Assembly (NCBI GenBank): GCA_913055195.1
Contig: CAJXJU010000117.1
Span: 1-5,316, forward strand
Direction: 5' to 3'
From: an uncultured Desulfohalobiaceae bacterium
GTDB lineage: Bacteria > Desulfobacterota > Desulfovibrionia > Desulfovibrionales > Desulfonatronovibrionaceae
DNA length: 5,316 nt
Of this stretch, positions 1 to 5,045 are shown piece by piece. Position 1 is the first letter of the stretch. The number at the start of each line of letters is the position of its first letter. The position numbers and the translations under genes are program-made. The notes under the pieces are model-generated. The model saw only the letters and a program-made list of their open reading frames with translations. It searched no databases and was not told the origin of the DNA.

Positions 1-37
1 CCTATTTTATAATTTACTGAAAAAATTAAACATTTTT

Positions 38-68
38 TTAACTCAGAAAGTTGAGAAAGTTGAGTTAA
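38..68. repeat. AT-rich inverted repeat overlapping the uppP stop codon
   Basis: TTAACTCA (38-45) is the exact reverse complement of TGAGTTAA (61-68), with a 15-base spacer. It sits across the stop codon of uppP, so it could form a weak stem at the 3' end of that mRNA. Read in the uppP direction it is followed by an A-run rather than a U-run, so it is not a canonical intrinsic terminator. It may simply be mRNA 3'-end structure, or chance in an AT-rich stretch. Confidence 0.35.
46..63. repeat. Two exact tandem copies of the nonamer GAAAGTTGA
   Basis: GAAAGTTGA occurs at 46-54 and again at 55-63 with no interruption, directly outside the uppP stop codon and inside the spacer of the 38-68 inverted repeat. 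It is the first of three short tandem repeats in intergenic gaps of this window; the others are near 4096 and 5010. No function is known to me. Confidence 0.6.
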
Positions 69-862
69 TGGCTCCAAAAAATAAGGATCAGCGGAGCCAG
101 GCATAAGCGGTAATAGGCAAAAGGTTTGAGAGTAATCCTGCCTAAAAGGTGAATAAAAAACCTTACTGCTGCCCAGGCAGAGAAAAACGAGACTACAAAA
201 CCTATTGACAGAATTTGTAAATCTGAAGTGTTTAAATTGTTCCAGCTTTTTAATAGGTCGAAGCCGGTAGCTGCAAACATGATGGGAACTGCGGCAATAA
301 AAGAGTATTCAGCAGCAAGCTTGCGCTTTGCACCCAGAATCATTCCACCCATAATTGTTGAAGCGGACCTGGAAAACCCGGGCCAAAGGGCCAGGCATTG
401 AAAAAAACCAATGCCCAGGGCAGCCATTGGGGTCAATTCATCAAGGCAGAAGTATTTTTTTCTTCTGTTTAACTTTTCCACTAAAATAATGGCTATAGCC
501 CCAACTCCCAGGGCCCAGGCCACAGTAATGGGATTAAACAGATAGGTTTTGATCTGTTTATGAACCAGAAGGCCAAGGATTGAGGCGGGAAGAGAGGTGA
601 GGAATAAAAGCCAGAGGCCATAAACGCCAGAAAACCTTTTTTGTCTGTCAGGTTTCACAAGTCCCCAAAAAACCGGCCAGTAAAGAACTACAACAGCTAA
701 AATCGCTCCCAGTTGAATGACTATTTCAAATGTTTCAGCCTTTTCGCCGGTAAAAGAGAGTAAATGGCCAGCAATAATTAAATGGCCAGTAGATGAGACA
801 GGGAGGAATTCGGTCAAACCTTCAACTATTCCTAATATAGTAGCAGTTAATACTTCATGCAT
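65..862 (-). CDS. uppP: Undecaprenyl-diphosphate phosphatase UppP (BacA family)
   Basis: This integral membrane enzyme removes one phosphate from undecaprenyl diphosphate. That regenerates the lipid carrier for peptidoglycan and O-antigen synthesis, and overexpression of the family gives bacitracin resistance. The 265 residues match the usual length. Both family signatures are present: EGLTEFLPVSSTGH at residues 14-27, with E14, E18 and H27 matching the catalytic Glu/Glu/His region, and PGFSRSAST at 161-169, with R165 as the phosphate-binding arginine. Hydrophobic segments recur along the protein, at about 45-64, 84-101, 113-129, 146-160, 187-203, 215-238 and 250-263. The ATG at 862 is the only plausible start, because the in-frame codons just upstream are TTT CAT TTT GCC. 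It is divergent from the small gene at 1102 and its leader holds the structured element at 888-1002. It appears monocistronic within the window. The identification is secure. Confidence 0.97.
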   Translation of the reverse strand: MHEVLTATILGIVEGLTEFLPVSSTGHLIIAGHLLSFTGEKAETFEIVIQLGAILAVVVLYWPVFWGLVKPDRQKRFSGVYGLWLLFLTSLPASILGLLVHKQIKTYLFNPITVAWALGVGAIAIILVEKLNRRKKYFCLDELTPMAALGIGFFQCLALWPGFSRSASTIMGGMILGAKRKLAAEYSFIAAVPIMFAATGFDLLKSWNNLNTSDLQILSIGFVVSFFSAWAAVRFFIHLLGRITLKPFAYYRLCLAPLILIFWSH

Positions 863-874
863 GGCAAAATGAAA

Positions 875-880
875 CCTCCA
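875..880 (-). promoter_or_regulatory. Ribosome binding site of uppP, unusually distant
   Basis: On the minus strand, TGGAGG (plus-strand CCTCCA) is a strong Shine-Dalgarno match, but 12 bases separate it from the ATG at 862. That is longer than the usual 5-9. No nearer start codon exists in frame, so the long spacing seems real. The site lies just outside the outer stem of the 888-1002 structure. Confidence 0.6.
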
Positions 881-887
881 GAATTTT

Positions 888-1002
888 GTTGATATAGTGC
901 GATTGCTCCAGGTGAGATTTCCCTGTACACTAGCCTTTCTTAACTTGCAAGAGTGAGGCAGATGGGGTACAGGGCTATCTCATCTAATTTTTATCAACGC
1001 AC
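888..1002. other. Nested inverted repeat: candidate structured RNA or leader element, identity unknown
   Basis: Several arms pair in correct nested order. They are 910-918 with 977-985 (9 bp, one G-U pair on the plus strand), then 921-928 with 967-974 (CCCTGTAC/GTACAGGG, 8 bp perfect), then 933-936 with 956-959 (GCCT/AGGC), then 938-941 with 949-952. A 2x2 internal loop separates the first two. Outside these, two alternative closing stems compete: 888-894 with 992-998 (GTTGATA/TATCAAC, 7 bp) or 897-901 with 998-1002 (GTGCG/CGCAC, 5 bp). The result is a long hairpin with a large internal bubble, a shape loosely like 6S RNA but shorter (about 110-115 bases). I could not match it to tRNA, SRP RNA, tmRNA or a riboswitch I know. 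It could be a 5' leader of uppP (minus), a leader of the 1102 operon (plus), or a free small RNA. Confidence 0.55.
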
Positions 1003-1004
1003 GT

Positions 1005-1045
1005 TCGCCTGTCCCCGCACGGAAAAATTTACTTTTTGCAGGCGA
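1005..1045. other. Second stem-loop upstream of the small gene
   Basis: TCGCCTG (1005-1011) is the exact reverse complement of CAGGCGA (1039-1045), giving a 7-bp GC-rich stem around a 27-base loop that contains GTCCCC and an A-rich then T-rich stretch. It follows the 888-1002 element directly and ends 56 bases before the ATG at 1102. On the plus strand it could be part of the 5' leader of the small gene and lptFG operon. No run of U follows, so it is not a clear terminator. Confidence 0.35.
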
Positions 1046-1091
1046 CTCTGTTCGACGTTGTAGAACACTTAAAACTTTTAACATTAAAACC

Positions 1092-1097
1092 AGGAGA
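1092..1097 (+). promoter_or_regulatory. Ribosome binding site that fixes the small gene's start at 1102
   Basis: AGGAGA is followed by four bases and then ATG. The spacing is good and favours 1102 over the in-frame TTG at 1036, which has no comparable site, and over the ATG at 1114. Confidence 0.75.
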
Positions 1098-1101
1098 AAA
1101 C

Positions 1102-1284
1102 ATGACTACAATTATGTCTGATAAGAAGAATGTAGAAAAGGCCATTAAATGGATAGATAATGGACTAAAAGAAGGTAAAGACGTAAACGAATTGTTAAAA
1201 CAAGCTGGAATGCTCTTTAATTTGGGTCCAAAAGATGAGCAATTTGTGTACAATTTTTATAAAAGAGAAGATAAAAAGAATTAA
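1102..1284 (+). CDS. Small conserved-looking hypothetical protein (60 aa), first gene of the lptFG set
   Basis: I cannot name this protein. It is short, charged and soluble, with no signal peptide or membrane segment. Lysine is very common, including the C-terminal KREDKKN tail. The body looks helical: an amphipathic stretch around residues 8-24 (KKNVEKAIKWIDNGLKEG), a second at about 27-40, a LGPKDEQF turn at 41-48, and a final helix. From memory, small Desulfovibrio proteins of unknown function share the layout of an AI.WI/FV..LKE helix followed by LIxxA..RFxLxPxxxxF; this is an impression, not a search result. The start at 1102 is chosen for its AGGAGA site; an open frame extends back to a TTG at 1036 but lacks such support. 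Only five bases separate its stop from lptF, so translational coupling and co-transcription are likely. It might act with or regulate the LPS exporter, or only share its promoter. Confidence 0.75.
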   Translation: MTTIMSDKKNVEKAIKWIDNGLKEGKDVNELLKQAGMLFNLGPKDEQFVYNFYKREDKKN

Positions 1285-1289
1285 TTTTT

Positions 1290-2441
1290 ATGAAGATATT
1301 GATTAAAGAAAACACAAAAGAGATTTTTCTTATCTTTTGTATCTGTATCTTTTCCATTTTATCTCTTCTGCTTATAGGAAGGGTTTTGCAACTTAAAGAT
1401 CTCTTTATTGGTCAAAGTGTAACTTTTTTTGATCTGCTGAAGGTATTTATTTTTTTAAGTCCGGCTTTTCTAATTTTACTTATTCCTGTTTCCTGCATGT
1501 TGAGCATTTTTCTCTGTTATTTACGTATGGCCACAGACAGAGAACTTATTGCGCTGCAGAGCGCAGGTCTTTCCATAAAAGAACTTTTATCATCTCCGTT
1601 ATGTTTTTCTATTTTTTGTGCTGGTTTAACAGCCCTTGTCTCATTTTATGCTCTGCCATCTGGTATGGACAGGTTTCGCCAGGTGACCATGGACATTATC
1701 AGGTCTAAAACTCAGCTTGTTCTTAAGCCTGGCGTTTTTTGCACAGATTTTCCTGGGCTTACTCTTTTTGCTCAAAAGGTAGATCCTGGACAGGCTAGAC
1801 TAACAAATGTCTTTGTAGAAGATGCTACTAAAAAGCATGTTATTGTCACTATTTTAGCTCCAGAAGGGAGCCTGGTTACAGATTCACAAAAAGGGGAAAT
1901 GTTTTTTACCCTGTATAATGGACAAATTTACCAGCAGACCAGTGAGGATTTTTCAGTAATAAGCTTTTCCAGATATAATCTTCGCCTTGACTTATCTAAA
2001 ATTCTGGGAGGCTTTAAACTTGATGATAAAAGGCCAGGGGAGATGTCCTGGCAAGAACTAAAACAGGCACGTAAAAAGTTGGCTTATAAAAAGAATGAGG
2101 ATTATCGAAAAATAATAATGGAAATGCATAAAAGATTTGCCTTGCCATTATCCTGTCTGGTTTTGGGGCTGCTTGCCCTGCCACTGGGCCTGTCTCTGGA
2201 AGGAGTTGGCCGCCAGTATGGGGTTGTATTGGCCCTGGTATTTTTTCTGATTTATTACGCTATGTTTTCTGTTGCTTATAGTCTGGGAGAGACAGGAAAA
2301 CTTCCTGCTCACGTCTGCCTCTGGATCCCCAATTTTATTTTTACATTTTTTGCTATCTCTGGATATTATTTGTGCAGCAAGGGTCGAGAAATGTCGCTTT
2401 TGCAAAGACTTCGTTTACGCGACAGGGCAAGTAAGGGTTAA
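1290..2441 (+). CDS. lptF: LPS export ABC transporter permease LptF (YjgP/YjgQ family)
   Basis: LptF pairs with LptG in the inner membrane and, driven by the ATPase LptB, extracts lipopolysaccharide and passes it to LptC and the periplasmic bridge. The 383 residues fit the family. There are three N-terminal membrane segments (about 11-31, 50-77 and 100-122). A large periplasmic domain (about 125-270, expected to be a beta-jellyroll) follows, then three C-terminal segments (about 283-301, 308-332 and 340-362). The cytoplasmic motif DRELIALQSAGLS (83-95) is the coupling helix that contacts LptB, and the EMHKRFALPLSCLVLGLLALPLG region (278-300) is typical. The call of LptF rather than LptG rests on gene order (first of the pair) and this motif. 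The start lies five bases after the preceding stop and has only a weak purine-rich ribosome site, so coupling to the upstream small gene is likely. lptB, lptA and lptC are not in the window. Confidence 0.93.
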   Translation: MKILIKENTKEIFLIFCICIFSILSLLLIGRVLQLKDLFIGQSVTFFDLLKVFIFLSPAFLILLIPVSCMLSIFLCYLRMATDRELIALQSAGLSIKELLSSPLCFSIFCAGLTALVSFYALPSGMDRFRQVTMDIIRSKTQLVLKPGVFCTDFPGLTLFAQKVDPGQARLTNVFVEDATKKHVIVTILAPEGSLVTDSQKGEMFFTLYNGQIYQQTSEDFSVISFSRYNLRLDLSKILGGFKLDDKRPGEMSWQELKQARKKLAYKKNEDYRKIIMEMHKRFALPLSCLVLGLLALPLGLSLEGVGRQYGVVLALVFFLIYYAMFSVAYSLGETGKLPAHVCLWIPNFIFTFFAISGYYLCSKGREMSLLQRLRLRDRASKG

Positions 2442-2446
2442 GGGAT

Positions 2447-2452
2447 AAGGTG
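2447..2452 (+). promoter_or_regulatory. Ribosome binding site of lptG
   Basis: AAGGTG precedes the ATG at 2456 by three bases, within the 14-base gap after lptF. It is a moderate, rather close site that supports this start. Confidence 0.5.
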
Positions 2453-2455
2453 TAG

Positions 2456-3532
2456 ATGATTAAAACCTTACATAAATATCTTTTTCGCCAGAATATTTAT
2501 TATAATTTTATTATTCTTTTTTCTGGCATTTCCATTTACCTGTTAATTGACGTCCTGGATAGGATTGATGACTTTATTGATGCCAGGGTAGGATTTGGTG
2601 TTGTTTTAAAGTATTACATTTTGAAATTTCCTTTGATTATTTCCCAGGTTTTGCCAGCGGTGTTCTTGTTAGCCTTGCTTTTGCAACTGGCTCTTATGCA
2701 TCGAAATAAAGAAATTTTAGCTCTTGAGGCAAGCTCAATTTCTTTAAAAGAATTACTGGTGTTTTTTCTCTCCTATGCTTTGATCTGGTGCTTTTTTCAA
2801 CTTTTCTTTGCTGAAGGGCTGGGGGTCAAAGGTCTCAGAGCTACCAACATTATCTGGAAGGAACAGGTGCGCAAGAAACAGATAGCGAAAAAAAGACTGG
2901 ACAATTTATGGTTTAAAGATGGAGCCTATTTTATTCATGCACGCAAGACCTGGCCGGCTCAAGGAAAAGGTGAGGATGTTAAGATATATGAAGTGGACCT
3001 TAATGCGAATAAATTAAAATCAATAATCAAGGCCAGGACATTCATTGTTCAAAACGGACATTGGGAACTGGAGGATGTCGAGTTAATAAACCCGGAAACA
3101 TTTACCAGGGAAAGAAAAGAACAATTGCAACTTGCCGTTCAGGTGGACATCAAGGCCTTTCTGGCTACAGGTGTTGCTCTTCCTCCTGAATCCCTTTCTT
3201 TGTGGGAGTTAAAGGCCTTGATAAACAAGCTTAAACAAAGTGGTTCCAATGTTGAAGTTTTACAGACAACACTTTATAGTAAATGGTCATATGCATTTTC
3301 CATTTTGGTCATGACCATTTTAGCCTTGGCCCTGTCCACATTTATCAAAAGTATTTACTTGCTAATATTTTCAGGACTGATCATAACTTTTTTTTATTAC
3401 GCTATATTTATTCTGGGCGTGAGCCTTGCTGAAAAAGGGATATTGCCTCCGTTTGCAGGGGCATGGTTGGGTAATATTTTATTTATTTTCCTGGGATCTT
3501 TGAAAATTGTCTGGCAAAGCCGTAGATTTTAA
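2456..3532 (+). CDS. lptG: LPS export ABC transporter permease LptG (YjgP/YjgQ family)
   Basis: This is the partner subunit of LptF in the LptB2FG complex, which drives LPS out of the inner membrane. The 358 residues are normal for LptG. Membrane segments are at about 15-33, 57-81 and 100-122, then 277-296, 299-322 and 333-352, with a periplasmic domain between about 125 and 270. The N-terminal pattern (YLFRQN at 8-13, then LLIDVLDRIDDF at 29-40) and the periplasmic LWFKDGAYFIHARK (151-164) are LptG-like. The coupling-helix segment is NKEILALEASSISLKEL (84-100). The C-terminal YSKWSYAFSILVMTILALALS (274-294) matches the family. It follows lptF by 14 bases and is probably in the same transcript. 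Its last 17 codons and stop overlap the 3' end of engB on the opposite strand, so there is no room for an intergenic terminator. Confidence 0.93.
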   Translation: MIKTLHKYLFRQNIYYNFIILFSGISIYLLIDVLDRIDDFIDARVGFGVVLKYYILKFPLIISQVLPAVFLLALLLQLALMHRNKEILALEASSISLKELLVFFLSYALIWCFFQLFFAEGLGVKGLRATNIIWKEQVRKKQIAKKRLDNLWFKDGAYFIHARKTWPAQGKGEDVKIYEVDLNANKLKSIIKARTFIVQNGHWELEDVELINPETFTRERKEQLQLAVQVDIKAFLATGVALPPESLSLWELKALINKLKQSGSNVEVLQTTLYSKWSYAFSILVMTILALALSTFIKSIYLLIFSGLIITFFYYAIFILGVSLAEKGILPPFAGAWLGNILFIFLGSLKIVWQSRRF

Positions 3533-4090
3533 GATTTGCCACAGTTTGTTTTTGCCCTGTCCTGTTTTACTGGAAAAAAGTAAAGCTGGATCTGCCAGGC
3601 CAAGTAATTCTTGCCAGGTTTTCTGGATAGCATTTTTTTGTTTTTGTTTGCATTTGTCAGCCTTTGTTAAAACAGGGATAAGTTTAAGCCCCATATTTTG
3701 AATATAAGTGGCAAGCTCCAGGTCCAGGGCTTGTGGAGTTAGCCTGGCATCAATAATAATGACAACAGCTTTAAGGAACTCATTGTTCTGAAAGTATCGT
3801 TCAATTAATCTGGCCCATTTTTCTCGCTCTTTTTTAGAGCAGCGAGCATAACCATATCCAGGTAGATCTACCAGATAAAAGTCTTCAGGGTGGACCAGAT
3901 AAAAGTTTAAACTGCGCGTTTTCCCTGGAGTGGAACTGGTTTTGGCCAGTGCTTTTCTGCCAGCAAGGCAATTGATGAGGGAGGACTTGCCCACATTAGA
4001 CCTGCCAGCAAGGGCAATTTGGGGCTTGGGCATGATTTCCAGTTGATCAAGAGTATAAATGGTTTTTATGAGACTAAGTTGACTGTGCAT
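3479..4090 (-). CDS. engB: Ribosome-assembly GTPase EngB (YihA/YsxC)
   Basis: EngB is a small TRAFAC-class GTPase needed for late assembly of the large ribosomal subunit and, in many bacteria, for normal division. All G motifs are intact in this 203-residue protein: G1 GRSNVGKSS (29-37), G2 STPGKT (53-58), G3 DLPGYG (75-80), G4 TKAD (142-145) and G5 SSK (173-175). The length and the roughly 28 residues before G1 match the family, which supports the ATG at 4090 over M20. No good Shine-Dalgarno site precedes that ATG; the leader is AT-rich and filled by the heptamer repeat at 4096-4116. The gene converges on lptG and their coding ends overlap by 54 bases. It is divergent from the lipoprotein gene at 4167. 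The identification is secure; start placement is slightly less so. Confidence 0.96.
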   Translation of the reverse strand: MHSQLSLIKTIYTLDQLEIMPKPQIALAGRSNVGKSSLINCLAGRKALAKTSSTPGKTRSLNFYLVHPEDFYLVDLPGYGYARCSKKEREKWARLIERYFQNNEFLKAVVIIIDARLTPQALDLELATYIQNMGLKLIPVLTKADKCKQKQKNAIQKTWQELLGLADPALLFSSKTGQGKNKLWQILKSTALPDNFQRSQENK

Positions 4091-4095
4091 TTTTA

Positions 4096-4116
4096 ATGTT
4101 GGATGTTGAATGTTGA
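4096..4116. repeat. Three tandem heptamers, ATGTTGG then ATGTTGA twice
   Basis: Copies lie at 4096-4102, 4103-4109 and 4110-4116, with one mismatch in the first. The array starts five bases outside the engB start codon, where its ribosome binding site would be expected, within the 76-base divergent gap between engB and the lipoprotein gene. It shares the GTTGA core with the nonamer repeat at 46-63. Confidence 0.7.
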
Positions 4117-4125
4117 ATTTTTAAC

Positions 4126-4136
4126 CTGAATTTCAG
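4126..4136. promoter_or_regulatory. Small palindrome CTGAATTTCAG, possible operator
   Basis: Five-base arms (CTGAA/TTCAG) flank one central base, midway between the divergent engB and lipoprotein starts. The position would suit a regulator binding site, but an 11-base palindrome in AT-rich DNA may be chance. No convincing -35/-10 pair is visible on either side. Confidence 0.2.
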
Positions 4137-4153
4137 TTGAATTCCAAATAACC

Positions 4154-4160
4154 AGGGAGA
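4154..4160 (+). promoter_or_regulatory. Ribosome binding site of the lipoprotein gene
   Basis: AGGGAGA followed by six bases and ATG at 4167 is a well-placed Shine-Dalgarno site and confirms the start. Confidence 0.7.
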
Positions 4161-4166
4161 ATTGAC

Positions 4167-4988
4167 ATGTTAAGGTATTTTTCAGCATTATTTTGTTTTG
4201 TTTGCCTTGTTTCCTGTACTCAGGTCAAGCCTGTTGGCAAATTTTTTGACTCAAACCTTGGTTCTAAGCCCATAGTTGAAAAGACCAACATCAAAGTCGT
4301 TCTTACAGAGCAGGAAGTAGCAAACCATGAGGATATGGAAACTGCCTTCTGGGATAGAGCCATGCGTAAAGGTATGGAATCGCTTGCACGCAAGCTCTTA
4401 CAAAAACATATCCTGGTCAAAGGGTCAATCGGGCAGGTACCTTCTCCGAAAAATGTTTATTTTTTCCAAAAAATTGGTCAGGTTTCTCCTGGTAAGTTGC
4501 CTGTAACAGGCGATTTAACCCAGGATTTCAGTTTTGAACTTACATTTATTCCTGACTGGAAAATAGCCGGCCAGATCAAGAAAATAGAAGAAGATAGATA
4601 TATTGCCGGAAGCTCAGACAGGGTCTTGATGGTTTTGTTTGACTATTATCCTTTAAAATTGCCTGCTTATTTTTTAATTGGCCGGCAAACTGTAGAAGAA
4701 AGTAACAATCTGATTCGTATTATTGGGTTTGGCAAACTTACTCAGGCCCTGGGCCCTGTGGCCAGAGTTAATATAAACAAAAAGTATAGTGGAACTCTGG
4801 CCCAGGGGCAAATACTGGAGACGGAACAGGAAATTCTGACAGGGGATTTGATATTTTTGGTTATGGTCAAGGCCTGGGCCAAACCTGAAGCACAGCTAAA
4901 AAAAGAAGAGTTAACAACTGATACTAATGAGGTAGTGGTTGAGCCCAGGTTCGTTGAGGAGGAACCACTTCCCCAGGAGACTAAATAA
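4167..4988 (+). CDS. Putative outer-membrane lipoprotein of unknown function
   Basis: I do not recognise the family. The N-terminus is a lipoprotein signal: a short basic start (MLR), a hydrophobic core (residues 4-15), and a lipobox LVSC ending at Cys17, followed by Thr rather than Asp. This predicts lipidation and sorting to the outer membrane. The mature protein (about 257 residues) has no membrane segment. A charged helical stretch (about 47-80, with FWDRAMRKGMESLARKLL at 61-78) is followed by beta-rich sequence (about 95-235). The segment VARVNINKKYSG (198-209) followed by QEILTGDLIFLVMV (221-234) resembles the C-terminal 'A.V...+..I..GD.v' module of some envelope proteins such as FlgT-like or LysM-linked lipoproteins. 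That resemblance is weak. The last 35 residues are low-complexity and acidic (EE and PE rich). It is divergent from engB and lies 57 bases before aroQ, with which it may be co-transcribed. Confidence 0.85.
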   Translation: MLRYFSALFCFVCLVSCTQVKPVGKFFDSNLGSKPIVEKTNIKVVLTEQEVANHEDMETAFWDRAMRKGMESLARKLLQKHILVKGSIGQVPSPKNVYFFQKIGQVSPGKLPVTGDLTQDFSFELTFIPDWKIAGQIKKIEEDRYIAGSSDRVLMVLFDYYPLKLPAYFLIGRQTVEESNNLIRIIGFGKLTQALGPVARVNINKKYSGTLAQGQILETEQEILTGDLIFLVMVKAWAKPEAQLKKEELTTDTNEVVVEPRFVEEEPLPQETK

Positions 4989-5002
4989 TCAAACAGTTTT
5001 GT

Positions 5003-5023
5003 TTCGGATTTCGATATTCGATA
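5003..5023. repeat. Tandem heptamer TTCGATA, two exact copies plus a degenerate one
   Basis: TTCGATA occurs at 5010-5016 and 5017-5023. TTCGGAT at 5003-5009 matches its first four bases in the same register. It lies in the 57-base gap between the lipoprotein stop and the aroQ start, just before the aroQ ribosome binding site. It has the same 7-base period as the array at 4096-4116 but a different unit. Confidence 0.6.
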
Positions 5024-5033
5024 TTTTCACGGT

Positions 5034-5040
5034 AAAGGAG
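5034..5040 (+). promoter_or_regulatory. Ribosome binding site of aroQ
   Basis: AAAGGAG, five bases before the ATG at 5046, is a strong and well-spaced Shine-Dalgarno site that sets the start of the partial gene. Confidence 0.8.
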
Positions 5041-5045
5041 TCTTT

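Noticed and set aside
17..46. Possible intrinsic terminator for uppP in the A/T runs
   Set aside because: In the uppP direction the runs give A-rich then U-rich stretches with only CTGA/TCAG pairing and several mismatches; there is no GC-rich stem followed by a U-run.
888..1045. Identification as 6S RNA, SRP RNA, tmRNA or a known riboswitch
   Set aside because: The SRP GGAAG-type loop, the tmRNA ends and known riboswitch core motifs are absent. The 6S likeness is in overall shape only and the element is short, so no name is assigned.
1036..1101. Possible 22-residue N-terminal extension of the small protein starting at a TTG
   Set aside because: The frame is open, but the TTG has no good ribosome site and overlaps the 1005-1045 stem-loop, while the ATG at 1102 has AGGAGA at good spacing.
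1029..1253. Minus-strand open frame of 74 codons
   Set aside because: It is a shadow of the small gene at 1102, with no ribosome site and a Ser/Phe-rich sequence typical of antisense frames.
2148..2405. Minus-strand open frame of 85 codons inside lptF
   Set aside because: It lies wholly within a confidently identified gene, has no recognisable domain and no initiation site.
3507..3701. Plus-strand open frame of 64 codons inside engB
   Set aside because: It is antisense to conserved EngB coding sequence and starts within lptG; no independent support.
4119..4147. Promoter for engB (TTGGAA, 17 bases, TTAAAA on the minus strand)
   Set aside because: Only 4/6 and 3/6 consensus matches in AT-rich DNA; not distinguishable from chance.
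4220..4420. Minus-strand open frame of 66 codons inside the lipoprotein gene
   Set aside because: Antisense shadow of a gene with a clear signal peptide and ribosome site.
4991..5004. AAACA/TGTTT hairpin after the lipoprotein stop as a terminator
   Set aside because: Only five mostly A-T pairs with a four-base loop; too weak, and aroQ follows closely on the same strand.
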